Positions 1 through 9,663 of a stretch of 64,000 nt of DNA are shown here, one piece after another (the first letter of the stretch is position 1; every line of letters begins with the position of its first letter). The stretch is from Flavobacterium laiguense. GTDB lineage: Bacteria > Bacteroidota > Bacteroidia > Flavobacteriales > Flavobacteriaceae. The position numbers and the translations under genes are program-made. The DNA lies in assembly GCF_003097655.1 (NCBI RefSeq), contig NZ_QCZH01000012.1:1-64000 (forward strand), given 5' to 3'. The notes beneath the pieces were generated by a model. It was given only the letters and a program-made list of their open reading frames with translations, did no database searches and was not told the origin of the DNA.

Positions 1-62
1 GCATAGTTCACCTCTGTTTTCCTTTGAATAAATTTAGTGTTTTATCAAATACAAAGTAAAGG

Positions 63-151
63 CGGATAGCCCGACAGCAGTAATGAAAGGGGCCGAATAA
101 GCGGTATAGTGAGTTGGCCTCTTTCATTACTGGTGGCACGCCCAGAGGAGG
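63..151 (+). repeat. Dispersed hairpin repeat, copy 1
   Basis: Starts with GGATAGCCCGACAGCAG (63-80) and ends with a GTGGCACGCCCAGA-type tail. Between them a 17-bp stem (78-94 with 116-132, one G-T pair) encloses the loop AATAAGCGGTATAGTGAGTT. The same flanks and loop recur near 35450 with a different stem sequence. It lies about 75 bases before the nitrate reductase gene. The rest of 1-226 holds no gene I can support. Confidence 0.8.
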
Positions 152-226
152 ACTGCAGATTTTAGAATTAAGATTTTAGATTTTTGAAACCGAAAACTAA
201 TAACAGAGAACTGTAAAAAATATAAA

Positions 227-2443
227 ATGGCAAAATTACCAGTAGCAGAAGAGAATATAGTAAAGCATTTTGGACCCACGCTGAATTATGCGCCAAAGGA
301 CGGATATGTCGGTAGGGACGAACCGGATGAGGCTGTGAAAACGCATTGTTGTTTTTGCGGGATGCAATGCGGGATTCAATTGTTGGTGAAAGAAAATAAG
401 GTAGTGGGGTTCGAGCCTTGGATGGAATTTCCTTTTAATGAAGGGAGATTGTGTCCAAAAGGGGTGCAACGCTATTTGCAAAACAACCATCCAGACCGTT
501 TGATGTCTCCGTTGAAAAGGGTAGAAGGACAAGGGTTTGTTCCAACTTCTTGGGATGAGGCGATGAGCAAAACGGTTTCTGAAATCAAAAGAATTCAAGA
601 AAAATACGGGAATGATGCCATGTCTATGTTATCAGGAGTTTCGTTGACGAATGAGAAAAGCTACCTAGTTGGTAAATTTGCTCGTGTGGCGCTAAAAACC
701 AAAAACCTGGATTACAACGGTCGCTTATGTATGGTGAGTGCAGGAGCGGGTAATAAAAAAGCCTTTGGATTGGACAGGGCTTCGAATAACTATTCGGATC
801 TGGAATATGCCGAAGTGATTATAGTGGCTGGTGCCAATATCAGCGAGACATTCCCAACACTGACACACTGGATTTGGAAAGCCCGTGATCGCGGCGCCAA
901 AATTATAGTGATTGACCCAAGGATGATTCCGCTGGCAAGAACTGCTGATATCCATTTGGATGTGAGACCGGGAACCGACTCGGCTTTGTATGGTGCGATG
1001 CTGAAATACTTGGTGGATCACGACATGCTGGATCATGATTTTATTGACAATTATACTTCTGGTTTTCAGGAAACCATTGATGCTGTAAAAGACTATACGC
1101 TTGAATGGGCGGAGGAAGTTACTGGAATCGACAAAAATAAAATACGCGAAGCGGCCGAATTGTGGGGCAAAGCCAAAACGAGTTTCTTGCTTCACGCCCG
1201 TGGAATCGAACACCACTCGAAAGGGGTGGACAATGTTTTGGGCTGTATCAATTTGGTACTAGCAACAGGAAGAATAGGCAGACCGTATTGTGGTTACGGA
1301 ACCATTACCGGTCAAGGAAACGGACAAGGCGGTAGGGAGCACGGACACAAATGCGACCAATTGCCGGGTAACAGAGATATTGAGAATCCGGAACACCGTA
1401 AGTATATTTCGGAAGTTTGGGGAATCAACGAGGAAGATATGCCTGGAAAAGGGCTTTCGGCTTACGAAATCATCGAAGCCATTCATCGTGGAGAAATAAA
1501 AGGATTGATATCAATTTGTTTCAACCCGTTGGTCTCTTTGCCGAATAGCAACTACGTTCGGGAAGCTTTGGAAAAATTAGAATATTATGTATGTATTGAC
1601 TTTTTCTTGAATGAAACGGCACGCCACGCCGATATGGTGCTGGCGGGTTCTTTGCAGGAAGAAGAGGAAGGAACCACGACATCTGCGGAAGGTCGAGTGA
1701 TTCGTATCCGTCAAGCGGTAACTCCTCCCGGTGATGCGAGAACCGATACGTCCATTATTCTTGAATTGGCCAAACGATTGGGTGTTGAAGATAAATTTAC
1801 GTATGAAAACAGTGAAGCCATTTTTAACGAATTGCGTGTGGCTTCGAAAGGAGGAACAGCAGATTACAACGGAATCACCTATAAACGAATTGAAGATAAT
1901 ATGGGAATCTTTTGGCCTTGCCCAACCGAAGACCATCCCGGAACACCGCGATTGTGGGAAGACAAAAAGTTTAAAACCCCAGATGGAAAAGCACATTTTA
2001 ATCCCGCTCCATACAAGCTTCCAGGCGAAATAACCGATGCGGATTATCCTGTGATTTTGACAACAGGCCGAGTGGTGTCTCAATATTTGAGCGGAACGCA
2101 AACCCGTAGAATTGGGAAATTGGTCGATCAATTTCCAGAGCCTTTATTGGAAATTCATCCTAAAATGGCAGAACAATACGGAATCAAGCAAAGAGAATTA
2201 ATAAAAGTTTCCACTCGACGCGGAGAAGGAATCTTTCCAGCAAATATTGTTGAAACCATTCGGGAGGATACCGTTTTTATCCCGTACCATTGGTCTGGGA
2301 AAAAATCGGCGAATCAATTGACCCCTGGAACATTGGATCCTATTTCTAAAATACCGGAGTTCAAAGTATGTGCCTGTCAGTTGGAACCGCTAAAAGAAAT
2401 TGCTGGGCCATCCAAAGAATCAAAAGCGTATGCTAGTGTTTAA
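227..2443 (+). CDS. Nitrate reductase-like molybdopterin oxidoreductase, catalytic subunit (NapA/NasC clade)
   Basis: This is a molybdo-bis-MGD oxidoreductase of 738 residues, most likely reducing nitrate to nitrite. An N-terminal [4Fe-4S] motif C41-x2-C44-x3-C48-x27-C76 is followed by the molybdopterin core. The segment NGRLCM places a Cys (C168) where Nap/Nas enzymes have the Mo ligand. The signature [20 protein letters not shown] near residues 350-375 matches the nitrate reductase subgroup. There is no twin-arginine signal, so the subunit is probably cytoplasmic, like NasC/NarB and unlike periplasmic NapA. A four-cluster ferredoxin gene and a Rieske gene follow closely. The ATG at 227 is the first plausible start. 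Arsenite oxidase was considered because of the Rieske partner, but that enzyme has a 3Fe-4S motif. Whether the role is assimilatory or respiratory is not visible. Confidence 0.85.
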   Translation: MAKLPVAEENIVKHFGPTLNYAPKDGYVGRDEPDEAVKTHCCFCGMQCGIQLLVKENKVVGFEPWMEFPFNEGRLCPKGVQRYLQNNHPDRLMSPLKRVEGQGFVPTSWDEAMSKTVSEIKRIQEKYGNDAMSMLSGVSLTNEKSYLVGKFARVALKTKNLDYNGRLCMVSAGAGNKKAFGLDRASNNYSDLEYAEVIIVAGANISETFPTLTHWIWKARDRGAKIIVIDPRMIPLARTADIHLDVRPGTDSALYGAMLKYLVDHDMLDHDFIDNYTSGFQETIDAVKDYTLEWAEEVTGIDKNKIREAAELWGKAKTSFLLHARGIEHHSKGVDNVLGCINLVLATGRIGRPYCGYGTITGQGNGQGGREHGHKCDQLPGNRDIENPEHRKYISEVWGINEEDMPGKGLSAYEIIEAIHRGEIKGLISICFNPLVSLPNSNYVREALEKLEYYVCIDFFLNETARHADMVLAGSLQEEEEGTTTSAEGRVIRIRQAVTPPGDARTDTSIILELAKRLGVEDKFTYENSEAIFNELRVASKGGTADYNGITYKRIEDNMGIFWPCPTEDHPGTPRLWEDKKFKTPDGKAHFNPAPYKLPGEITDADYPVILTTGRVVSQYLSGTQTRRIGKLVDQFPEPLLEIHPKMAEQYGIKQRELIKVSTRRGEGIFPANIVETIREDTVFIPYHWSGKKSANQLTPGTLDPISKIPEFKVCACQLEPLKEIAGPSKESKAYASV

Positions 2444-2459
2444 TCTATAAAAAGGAAAA

Positions 2460-3029
2460 ATGAATTACACCAGTTTCAATAAAAACGAGGAATTTTTTGT
2501 AGATATGCAACGTTGCATTGGCTGTAAAGCCTGCGAAATGGCTTGCGCCGAATGTGAAACCAACGGTCAGGAAACCTTAATTCACGTGAATTATGTCGAT
2601 AGGGCTTCAACGATTCAAACTACGGTTCAGGTGTGTATGCACTGTGATGATCCTGTTTGTGCCAATGTATGTCCTGCCGATGCAATATCTAAAGACGAAA
2701 ACGGAATTGTTCATACTGCCAATACCGAGAGATGTATCGGTTGTTCGAATTGTGTGATGGCTTGTCCTTTTGGGGTACCCAAAAAAGAAGAATCGTATGA
2801 TTTGATGATGAAATGTACGATGTGTTATGACAGAACCAGTATTGGCAAAAAACCAATGTGTGCGACAGTTTGCCCAAGCGGTGCTTTGTTTTTTGGAACA
2901 AGAACCGAAATCGAGGAAATGCGTCCGAACAGTACGCCGGTCAACACCTTTATATTTGGAAAAGAAATAGTCAACACCAAAGTCAATATCATGATGCCAA
3001 AAGGAAGCACGGAGCTGATTATATACTAG
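2460..3029 (+). CDS. 4Fe-4S ferredoxin-type electron transfer subunit (NrfC/DmsB-like)
   Basis: This 189-residue iron-sulfur protein has four cysteine clusters: [36 protein letters not shown] and CTMC...CATVCP. That is the four-[4Fe-4S] arrangement of the DmsB/NrfC/PhsB family, which passes electrons to molybdopterin catalytic subunits. No signal peptide is visible. The gene starts 16 bases after the catalytic gene and is surely co-transcribed with it. It is probably the electron-delivering partner of the nitrate reductase, between the membrane or Rieske component and the Mo site. The family assignment is firm; the electron route is inference. Confidence 0.88.
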   Translation: MNYTSFNKNEEFFVDMQRCIGCKACEMACAECETNGQETLIHVNYVDRASTIQTTVQVCMHCDDPVCANVCPADAISKDENGIVHTANTERCIGCSNCVMACPFGVPKKEESYDLMMKCTMCYDRTSIGKKPMCATVCPSGALFFGTRTEIEEMRPNSTPVNTFIFGKEIVNTKVNIMMPKGSTELIIY

Positions 3030-3072
3030 TAGCCCCCTCCCCGATAGCTATCGAGACCCCGAAGGGGGAACT
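3030..3072. repeat. G/C-rich palindromic intergenic repeat
   Basis: CCCCCT near 3032 pairs with AGGGGG near 3063 around an inner GATAGCTATC palindrome. It resembles the CCCTCTC...GAGAGGG-type spacers at 30219 and 39838 in this window. It sits between two genes of one operon, so it could act on the mRNA; no T-run follows, so it is not an ordinary terminator. Confidence 0.5.
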
Positions 3073-3133
3073 TCACAAGAAGTTGAAACTTGAAACATTA
3101 AACTTGAAACAAAACTTTTTACAACATATAGAA

Positions 3134-3649
3134 ATGTCAAAAGAAGATAATTTAAATAAAAATTGGAAGAAAGACTTTCCAATTCTTAAGCAGCAAGCGA
3201 CCAATGTAAGTCGTCGTGATTTCGCCAAATTCCTTACCCTAGTTTCGGGCGGACTAATGGTAGGTAGCGGACTCGTAGCCGCCAAAGCCTATTTGCTTCC
3301 CAAAGAAGAAGTAGAAGGGGAGCATTTTGTATGCAATAAAGATGAGGTACCAGTAGGTGGAACTCGTGCTTTTGTAATCGCGGGCAGTACTATTCCGTAT
3401 ATTTTGATTCACCTCGAAAATGGCGATTTCAAAGCCTACGAGCAAAAATGCACCCACCTGTCGTGTTCCGTATTTTACAAACCAGGCACCGGAATTATTC
3501 ATTGCCCTTGTCACGAGGGATCATTTGATGCCAAAACAGGAGATGTTCTAGGTGGTCCACCGCCAAGAGCTTTGCCAAGTCTTGATGTGTTTTTTAAAGA
3601 AAACGAGATTTATGTAAAAGCGGCTCACCAAGAGGAACATGCAGTTTAA
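3134..3649 (+). CDS. Rieske [2Fe-2S] protein with twin-arginine signal/anchor
   Basis: This 171-residue protein carries a complete Rieske site: C106-T-H108-x2-C111 and C124-P-C126-H127. C106/H108 and C124/H127 would hold the 2Fe-2S cluster, and C111/C126 could form the usual disulfide. The N-terminus has a twin-arginine motif SRRDFAKFL (26-34) before a hydrophobic stretch, so it is probably exported folded by Tat and left membrane-anchored. The reading frame is open further upstream to 2858, but that part overlaps the ferredoxin gene, so I take ATG 3134. In the nitrate reductase operon it may link the quinol or cytochrome pool to the reductase. Its outside location and a cytoplasmic catalytic subunit do not fit together simply. 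Confidence 0.85.
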   Translation: MSKEDNLNKNWKKDFPILKQQATNVSRRDFAKFLTLVSGGLMVGSGLVAAKAYLLPKEEVEGEHFVCNKDEVPVGGTRAFVIAGSTIPYILIHLENGDFKAYEQKCTHLSCSVFYKPGTGIIHCPCHEGSFDAKTGDVLGGPPPRALPSLDVFFKENEIYVKAAHQEEHAV

Positions 3650-3667
3650 AAACTAAAATAAAAAATC

Positions 3668-3916
3668 ATGAGTACTTTTAGAACTAGTCAAAATCAAGCG
3701 AATCCCAACAAGCTCAACAACATCCTTTCGACTTTGATATTCATATTAATTTTGAATGTCACTATCCAGATTTGGTTGTTGTATGCCTCGTTGAACAACG
3801 CTTTAGAAAATAATCGTGAAATATTAATTCCTGCTTTTATTGCCTCCTTGATCCTGTTCCTGATAGGGTTTGCGTGGCTGTATTATTTGCCAACAGGCAA
3901 TAAAAGGCAACAATAA
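3668..3916 (+). CDS. Small two-helix membrane protein of the nitrate reductase operon
   Basis: This 82-residue protein has a polar N-terminus (about 17 residues) and two hydrophobic segments at about residues 19-43 and 51-73, ending in a short basic tail. I do not recognise the family. It starts 18 bases after the Rieske gene on the same strand and before a bidirectional terminator, so it is the last gene of the operon. A role as membrane anchor or electron-transfer accessory is a guess from position. No cofactor-binding residues (Cys, paired His) are visible. Confidence 0.7.
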   Translation: MSTFRTSQNQANPNKLNNILSTLIFILILNVTIQIWLLYASLNNALENNREILIPAFIASLILFLIGFAWLYYLPTGNKRQQ

Positions 3917-4003
3917 TAGTGACAGTCAATATACCTTATGATCAATCCCAGTTTAGCGACTGGTTTTTTTTATTTAGAAGTGTTATTTTCAAGTTTAACA
4001 AAC

Positions 4004-4044
4004 AAAAAAAGTCTCTCAACATATTCCAGTTAAGAGACTTTTTT
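4004..4044. terminator. Bidirectional terminator between nitrate reductase operon and nadB
   Basis: AAAAAAAGTCTCT (4004-4016) pairs with AGAGACTTTTTT (4033-4044), giving T-runs on both strands. It separates the converging plus-strand operon and nadB. Confidence 0.85.
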
Positions 4045-4048
4045 AAAT

Positions 4049-5587
4049 TTATTTAATATCTTTCGATTCATATTTCACAAATCCACCACAATTGCCATTG
4101 CGATCAATGGATTGTTGTACTATAAGATTTCCGATGTCTATCATGTTGTTCAATTCATATAAATCAGTGCAAACAAGATGTTTTTTTATAGTGGCATCTA
4201 TTTCGTCTTGCATGATTTTGAGTTGTTCTTTGGCTTTCAATAAATCCGAATCAAATCGAACGATTCCTGCATTTTGACGCATCAAAAGCTGTAGTTTAGC
4301 TTTCATTTGGGCAATATATTCGGGAGCAATTTTTGTTTTAGATTCGATAGACCATTTTGGAATGGCAATTTTTGTTTTTGGAGCAATAAAAGGATTTTCT
4401 GCTAAATAATGGTAAACCTTATCCGAGTATACCAAAGCTTCCAACAAGGAATTTGAAGCCAGCCTATTGGCGCCATGCAAACCAGTTCTGGAGCATTCAC
4501 CACAAGCAAATAAATTATCTACAGAGGTTTTACCGTTGATGTCCACTACAATTCCACCACACAAATAATGTTGGGCAGGAACAACGGGAATCCAATCTTT
4601 TTCAAGATCAATCCCTACATTTTTGCAATGCGAATAAATCATTGGAAAGTGATTTTTAAATCCTTCCATTTCTAGATGGGTGCAGTCTAGATAGACACAT
4701 TCGTCACCCGATTTTTTGAGTTCCAAGTCAATGCTTTGGGAAACAATGTCTCTTGAGGCAAGATCTCCACGAGAATCATAATGATGCATGAACAGTTCTC
4801 CTTTTTTGGTTCTCAATCGAGCACCAAAACCACGAACAGCCTCAGATATTAAGAATTTAGAACCAGCCGAGGTATCATATAAAGCTGTTGGATGAAATTG
4901 TATAAATTCCATGTCCTTTATGGTGGCGTTAGCACGATATGCCATGGCAATTCCGTCGCCTGTTGCTATGATTGGGTTGGTGGTGTGACCGTATAAATGT
5001 CCGATACCCCCAGTTGCCAGTAAAGTAAAATCAGATTGATACGTAATGATCTCGTTTGTTTTTTCGTCAAGGGCATAAGCACCTACACAGCGATTGTCTT
5101 TAGTGATCAATTCGAGTGCGAAGTAATGATCCAAAACCGTAATGTTCTCTTTGAGCATTACCTGTTCTAAAATAGCACGTTGAATTTCGTGACCGGTTTG
5201 GTCTTTATGGTGTACCACCCTATTTTCAGAATGGCCTCCTTCTTTACCTAAGTCAAAAGTACCTTTGGCATTTTTGTCAAATTGCGCTCCCCATTCTATC
5301 AGTTCTTTCAGTCGCTTAGGGCCTTCGGTAACCACCATTTTAACTACAGTTTCGTCACACAATCCGTCGCCACAAATAAGGGTGTCTTCGATGTGTTTTT
5401 GATACGAATCTTCCATTTTATCAGTAACAATGGCTATTCCGCCTTGAGCATATTTGGTATTAGACTCGTCAGCGTTGGCTTTGGTAATAATGGTAATGGT
5501 TTTCTCAGGAAAACGATTGGCTATTTTAAGGGCAAATGTCAATCCGGCAACGCCCGAACCTATAACTAGATAATTGGTTGTAATCAT
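4049..5587 (-). CDS. nadB: L-aspartate oxidase
   Basis: L-aspartate oxidase oxidises L-aspartate to iminoaspartate, the first step of de novo NAD synthesis. The 512-residue protein opens with the FAD-binding GSGVAGLTFALKIA motif and has the succinate dehydrogenase/fumarate reductase flavoprotein fold: ARGGIA-like AQGGIAIV near residue 48, HREG-type GGHSENRVVHHKDQTG near 115-130, and FHPTAL near 231. Its C-terminal domain is the usual helical bundle. It lies 2 bases downstream of nadA on the minus strand, so the two are one operon and iminoaspartate passes straight to NadA. The length is normal for the family. Confidence 0.95.
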   Translation of the reverse strand: MITTNYLVIGSGVAGLTFALKIANRFPEKTITIITKANADESNTKYAQGGIAIVTDKMEDSYQKHIEDTLICGDGLCDETVVKMVVTEGPKRLKELIEWGAQFDKNAKGTFDLGKEGGHSENRVVHHKDQTGHEIQRAILEQVMLKENITVLDHYFALELITKDNRCVGAYALDEKTNEIITYQSDFTLLATGGIGHLYGHTTNPIIATGDGIAMAYRANATIKDMEFIQFHPTALYDTSAGSKFLISEAVRGFGARLRTKKGELFMHHYDSRGDLASRDIVSQSIDLELKKSGDECVYLDCTHLEMEGFKNHFPMIYSHCKNVGIDLEKDWIPVVPAQHYLCGGIVVDINGKTSVDNLFACGECSRTGLHGANRLASNSLLEALVYSDKVYHYLAENPFIAPKTKIAIPKWSIESKTKIAPEYIAQMKAKLQLLMRQNAGIVRFDSDLLKAKEQLKIMQDEIDATIKKHLVCTDLYELNNMIDIGNLIVQQSIDRNGNCGGFVKYESKDIK

Positions 5588-5589
5588 TA

Positions 5590-6516
5590 TTAAGATAGTT
5601 CGAGCATGCGTTCTATTGGGATTAATGCTTTTTTTCTAATGTCGTCCGGAACATTGATTTCTGGAGTTTCATTCAATAGGCAGTCGTATACTTTTTGAAG
5701 GGTATTCATTTTCATATATCCACATTCGCTGCAAGCGCAAGTGTTATCTTCGTTTGATGGCGCTGGAATAAGGATTTTGTTTGGAACTTCTTGTTTCATT
5801 TTATGCAAAATACCTGCTTCGGTTGCAACGATAAATTTGTTGTTCGGATTGGTTTTTACATAATTAATCATTCCTGCAGTAGATCCTATATAGTTTGCCG
5901 TTTTTAGAATATGTGTTTCAGATTCTGGGTGTGCAATAATTTGGGCATCCGGATTTTGTTTGTAAAGTGCAATCAGCTTGTCTAGCGAAAAAGCTTCGTG
6001 AACCACACATGCGCCATCCCAAAGTAGCATTTCTCTACCGGTTTGCTCCATTACATACTTCCCTAAATTCTTATCTGGGGCAAAAATAATAGGCTTGTCT
6101 TTTGGAATAGACTGTACAATTTTAACTGCATTCGATGAGGTAACCACAATGTCTGACAACGCTTTTACTTCGGCAGAGCAGTTTACATAAGTGATTACGA
6201 TATGATCAGGGTGTGCTTCCGTGAATTTTTGAAATAAATCAGCAGGGCAAGATTCGGCAAGGGAACAACCTGCGTTTAAATCTGGCAGAATTACTTTTTT
6301 AGTAGGATTTAAAATTTTGGCAGTTTCGGCCATGAAATGAACTCCAGCAAAAAGGATTATGTCCGCATCCACTTTCATGGCTTCTTGAGACAATCCTAAG
6401 CTGTCACCTACATAATCTGCAACATCTTGAATATCGGCTTCTTGATAATAATGGGCTAAGATTACCGCATTTTTCTCTTTTTTCAATTCCAATATACGTT
6501 CTTTAAGACTTTTCAT
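5590..6516 (-). CDS. nadA: Quinolinate synthase
   Basis: Quinolinate synthase condenses iminoaspartate with dihydroxyacetone phosphate to quinolinate. The 308-residue protein starts with [11 protein letters not shown] and has the DSLGLS segment, [19 protein letters not shown] and the C-terminal CACSECGYM motif; Cys from three of these sites hold the [4Fe-4S] cluster. It is the promoter-proximal gene of nadA-nadB. The oxygen- and NO-sensitive cluster is notable beside a denitrification region, but I saw no shared operator upstream. Confidence 0.95.
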   Translation of the reverse strand: MKSLKERILELKKEKNAVILAHYYQEADIQDVADYVGDSLGLSQEAMKVDADIILFAGVHFMAETAKILNPTKKVILPDLNAGCSLAESCPADLFQKFTEAHPDHIVITYVNCSAEVKALSDIVVTSSNAVKIVQSIPKDKPIIFAPDKNLGKYVMEQTGREMLLWDGACVVHEAFSLDKLIALYKQNPDAQIIAHPESETHILKTANYIGSTAGMINYVKTNPNNKFIVATEAGILHKMKQEVPNKILIPAPSNEDNTCACSECGYMKMNTLQKVYDCLLNETPEINVPDDIRKKALIPIERMLELS

Positions 6517-6563
6517 TTTTAGAAACTTTAATTGTGTTTTCTTAATTGAAGATTATTTTTTTG

Positions 6564-6571
6564 CAAAGATA
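6564..6571 (-). promoter_or_regulatory. nadA promoter -7 box
   Basis: On the minus strand this reads TATCTTTG, matching the flavobacterial -7 consensus TAnnTTTG, 48 bases upstream of the nadA ATG. Confidence 0.6.
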
Positions 6572-6699
6572 AGGTAAAACTTTGAAGGTACCTCTTTCTA
6601 AAAGCTTTAGAAAAGACTCTAAAAGGAGGTTTTTGTTAAATATCTGTTTTTACGCATTTTACAATCTGCAAATGTAATTCAATATGTTTCTTTATAGTA

Positions 6700-6711
6700 T
6701 GACATTTATCA
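6700..6711. promoter_or_regulatory. Possible degenerate FNR-like site
   Basis: TGACATTTATCA differs by one base from TGAT-N4-ATCA, the pattern found before norC (16280) and nirK (23131). It lies about 62 bases upstream of the ATG at 6773. One mismatch in a short AT-rich motif makes this weak. Confidence 0.3.
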
Positions 6712-6772
6712 GTTTTTAAGCTAATAAGTTTTTTGACCTTTGCAAAATAAGTTCATTAAACCAATAAAACGC

Positions 6773-8587
6773 ATGACAACAAAAAAACCGATACATACTT
6801 TCCATATTCCAGTAATGGGATTGGCGTATACCATTGATAGCCCGATACGAGTGGCACAATACGGAATATCATCCGTAGTTTCGATTATAGACGATGATTT
6901 AATAGAAAGAATGAACGCTTTTTATAGCGAAAAATTCAAAATGCCATACCAAGAAATCACAGAAAAGATTCATGATTACCGTGCAGAACGCGTGACATCT
7001 TATTTGAATTTGATGGACACTATCGTAAAAGAAAAGTTCGAAAAATTTAAAGTAGAATTGGCAGAAAGTAAACAGGCTTTAGACAATTACATTGCCATGT
7101 TGCCTAATAAATCGGAGATTAAAAAAGGGCTGCAGAATCTGATTGACGATGGCGTTGCTTTTAAGGACAATATCAAAAGTTACCTTGAAAACAACCTTTC
7201 ACCCGGAGAGATTGATGTTAATATCATGACCAAAGTTGATAAAGATAATTTCATTAAAGACGAGCAATTACCGGTTGAATTTAATGATGCTCATGCTTCT
7301 TTACGTGGTTTTGCCAATAGTAATTTGTCTTCATCAGTAGTGCTATCTGCGGGAATGAATCCTAGATTGTATGCTTATTTTGAAAATTTCCCCGTTTTTT
7401 ACCCGGATGCGAATAATACATTGCAAAAGAAAATTATTTTGAAAGTAAGTGATTTTCGTTCGGCTATGATTCAAGGGAATTTCTTGGCTAAAAAAGGGCT
7501 TTGGGTATCTGAATACAGAATAGAATCAGGTCTGAATTGTGGAGGTCATGCCTTTGCTACCGATGGATATTTGTTAGGTCCGATTTTGGAAGAATTCAAA
7601 CAAAAAAAGGAGCAATTAATTCAATCAGCGCATGAATTGATGGTTAAGTCTTTGGAGATAAAAGGACTGCATGTTCCTGAAACGCCATTAGAATTAAAAA
7701 TCACCGTACAAGGTGGTGTTGGTACTGCCGAGGAGCATGACTTTTTATTAGAACATTATCAAGTAGATTCAGTGGGCTGGGGTTCTCCATTTTTGTTAGT
7801 TCCCGAAGCAACTTCTGTAGATGCCGCCACTAGAACATTATTGGAAAAAGCCAAAGAAGACGATTTTTATTTAAGTCATATTTCGCCACTTGGAATTCCA
7901 TTCAATGCGGTAAAAGGAACGACCAATGAGTTTTTTAAACAAAAAAGGATTGAAGAAGATAAAGCAGGAAGCTCTTGCCCTAAAAAATTCTTGGCCTTAA
8001 GTAAAGAATATGGTCCAAAAGGAATGTGTCCTGCATCAAAAAAATACCAAGATTTAAAATTGGAGGAATTAGATGCCATAAAAGATTCTCTATCTAAAGA
8101 CTCTTTTGATAAAAAGAAAAACAGCATTACCGAGAAATCATGTCTTTGTGTTGGTTTGGCGAATGCTTCTTATCTTGAAAATAACATTAAAATAAAAGGA
8201 CAATCCCAAGGAGTTGTTATTTGCCCAGGACCTAATTTGGCTTATTTTGACAAAGAAGTTTCGCTTTCGGACATGGTAAAACACATTTATGGCAATGCAT
8301 CAGTACTGGGAAATAAGGATCGTCCGAATGTAATTATCAATGAATTGAAAATGTACATGGATTACCTGAAAAATGAAATCAATGAGTTTTCAGAGCAAAT
8401 AACGGCACCTCAAGTAAAGAAATTGAAAGCTTTCAAAAGTAATTTGAATGAAGGAATTGAATATTATCAATCATTAATTGCTTCTAATACTTGGTTTGAG
8501 AAAAGTAAACAAAACATCGAAAATCAGTTGAATAATTATAAGAAAGAACTGTTTGAACTTAGTATACCTGAATTAGCAGTAGTTTAA
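6773..8587 (+). CDS. Conserved protein of unknown function, possible flavin TIM-barrel/Fe-S enzyme
   Basis: I do not recognise a characterised family. The 604-residue protein has a glycine-rich segment QGGVGTAEEHDF (about 313-324) followed by VDSVGWGSPFLLVPEA. This recalls the phosphate-binding end of FMN TIM barrels such as nitronate monooxygenase, but only loosely. Cysteines cluster late in the protein (C402, C419, C457, C459, C484) in SCPKKF, MCPASKKY, KSCLCVG and VICPGP contexts, which could hold an Fe-S cluster. Another, C256, lies in NCGGHAFATDG. The middle and C-terminus are partly coiled-coil-like. A TTG at 6740 is in frame but sits inside a promoter-like GACCTTTG, so I take ATG 6773. 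The gene stands alone between divergent nadA and a terminator. Confidence 0.7.
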   Translation: MTTKKPIHTFHIPVMGLAYTIDSPIRVAQYGISSVVSIIDDDLIERMNAFYSEKFKMPYQEITEKIHDYRAERVTSYLNLMDTIVKEKFEKFKVELAESKQALDNYIAMLPNKSEIKKGLQNLIDDGVAFKDNIKSYLENNLSPGEIDVNIMTKVDKDNFIKDEQLPVEFNDAHASLRGFANSNLSSSVVLSAGMNPRLYAYFENFPVFYPDANNTLQKKIILKVSDFRSAMIQGNFLAKKGLWVSEYRIESGLNCGGHAFATDGYLLGPILEEFKQKKEQLIQSAHELMVKSLEIKGLHVPETPLELKITVQGGVGTAEEHDFLLEHYQVDSVGWGSPFLLVPEATSVDAATRTLLEKAKEDDFYLSHISPLGIPFNAVKGTTNEFFKQKRIEEDKAGSSCPKKFLALSKEYGPKGMCPASKKYQDLKLEELDAIKDSLSKDSFDKKKNSITEKSCLCVGLANASYLENNIKIKGQSQGVVICPGPNLAYFDKEVSLSDMVKHIYGNASVLGNKDRPNVIINELKMYMDYLKNEINEFSEQITAPQVKKLKAFKSNLNEGIEYYQSLIASNTWFEKSKQNIENQLNNYKKELFELSIPELAVV

Positions 8588-8594
8588 ATAAAGA

Positions 8595-8626
8595 AAAAGG
8601 CTTGATGAAAATCAAGTTTTTTTTTT
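8595..8626 (+). terminator. Rho-independent terminator
   Basis: CTTGAT-GAAA-ATCAAG (8601-8616) followed by about ten T, eight bases after the stop codon of the gene ending at 8587. Confidence 0.8.
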
Positions 8627-8653
8627 GGTTTATTTGTAACTGTCAAAGCAGAG

Positions 8654-8756
8654 ATATAGCCCAAGGTTTCAACCTTGGGTATCGTATCTTTGAGAATATT
8701 TTCCGATATTGAATGCTTTCTTATTGTCTCCAACGGTTGAAACCGTTGGCTATGGT
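8654..8756. repeat. Paired dispersed palindromes (GGTTTCAACC family)
   Basis: CCCAAGGTTTCAACCTTGGG (8660-8679) and CCAACGGTTGAAACCGTTGG (8730-8749) form two hairpins. Their outer ends ATAGCC and GGCTAT are inverted relative to each other. The same two palindromes occur in reversed order at 22167-22250. Together they fill most of the gap between 8627 and 8844; nothing else is visible there. Confidence 0.75.
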
Positions 8757-8844
8757 ATAATCTTTATCTGTGTTCCGTAACAGTCTCTAACTAGTGCTTT
8801 TAATGCTAAAAGTTAAGGACGGTATTGGTGTAATTGGCTTAAAA

Positions 8845-9573
8845 TTAATCTTTAAACAGTGTTTCTCCTTTGACTAGCCAAGCAAAACCAAAACTTTCAA
8901 TAGCCAAGGTTTCCATCCAAAAAGTAAGTGGATATTCTTTAAAATATTCGGTTGGTATTATTTGGAGGGATCCTGCAAATAGAATCAAAATGGCCAATAC
9001 CATCAATGCCCCACAAGTTCTGTAAATTCGGTTTCGGATTATTTTTTTAGAACCTCTTTCGCTTGGTGATTTGTTTGATTTTGTAAATAAAAAGAAAGCC
9101 ATAAAGGATAAGCAAAGAAAGAACAAGCCTGCAACGGTATAATGAAAATACATTCTGAAATCACTTTTGGGCAAAATCGTAACAGCATATTTTTTGGTTG
9201 GGTCACAACATATGTCGGTTAAGTTGCTTGTTGGGAATAAAACGACCAATAATGCAAAAACTCCAGCGAATAAGGAGATGTAGAAATCAATAGGTTTTTT
9301 GCCTTTGTAAACAATCAAGAAGACAGCTAATAAACTTAAAACAATAACAAATATACTGCTAACTCTAGTGTAGTAATAATGACTGATGGATTCTAAGGGG
9401 AAATTTAATCCATTGTCGAGGTATAAGGATAAGTACAGCAATAAAGGCATTGCCATCCCTAAAACACCAATAATTTTTCGGAGTGTCAAACTATCGGTGA
9501 GCCAGATACTATTGTCTTCGGTATAATCTACTTTTAAAAAAGTATTTAAATCAGATTCCTTAGATTTAATCAT
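8845..9573 (-). CDS. Polytopic membrane protein of unknown function
   Basis: The 242-residue protein has about six hydrophobic segments after a charged N-terminus of about 30 residues: residues 33-50, 70-90, 97-115, 143-163, 184-204 and a weaker C-terminal one. I do not recognise the family. A DICCDP segment between helices 3 and 4 has two adjacent cysteines. It lies downstream of the Rrf2 gene on the same strand, 90 bases away, and may share its transcript. No function can be assigned. Confidence 0.6.
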   Translation of the reverse strand: MIKSKESDLNTFLKVDYTEDNSIWLTDSLTLRKIIGVLGMAMPLLLYLSLYLDNGLNFPLESISHYYYTRVSSIFVIVLSLLAVFLIVYKGKKPIDFYISLFAGVFALLVVLFPTSNLTDICCDPTKKYAVTILPKSDFRMYFHYTVAGLFFLCLSFMAFFLFTKSNKSPSERGSKKIIRNRIYRTCGALMVLAILILFAGSLQIIPTEYFKEYPLTFWMETLAIESFGFAWLVKGETLFKD

Positions 9574-9663
9574 GATAATTTGGGTTTAAGTTTTGCTACT
9601 TAAAATATCATGTAAATATAAGATTACTTTTTATTTTGCAGTAAATTCTTGGCTTAAAAGGTA

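Noticed and set aside
725..1216. Antisense ORF of 163 codons inside the nitrate reductase gene
   Set aside because: It lies wholly on the opposite strand of a well-supported gene and shows no family features; similar shadows occur in nrdD, rpoB and rpoC.
2858..3133. Upstream extension of the Rieske reading frame
   Set aside because: It overlaps the ferredoxin gene and runs through a palindromic spacer; ATG 3134 begins a proper Rieske protein with Tat motif.
227..3649. Arsenite oxidase (catalytic subunit plus Rieske)
   Set aside because: The catalytic subunit has a 4Fe-4S Cys motif, a Cys Mo ligand and nitrate reductase signatures, and an additional four-cluster ferredoxin is present.
8654..8756. 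CRISPR array
   Set aside because: Only two different palindromes with an unequal spacer; no regular repeat-spacer series exists anywhere in the window.
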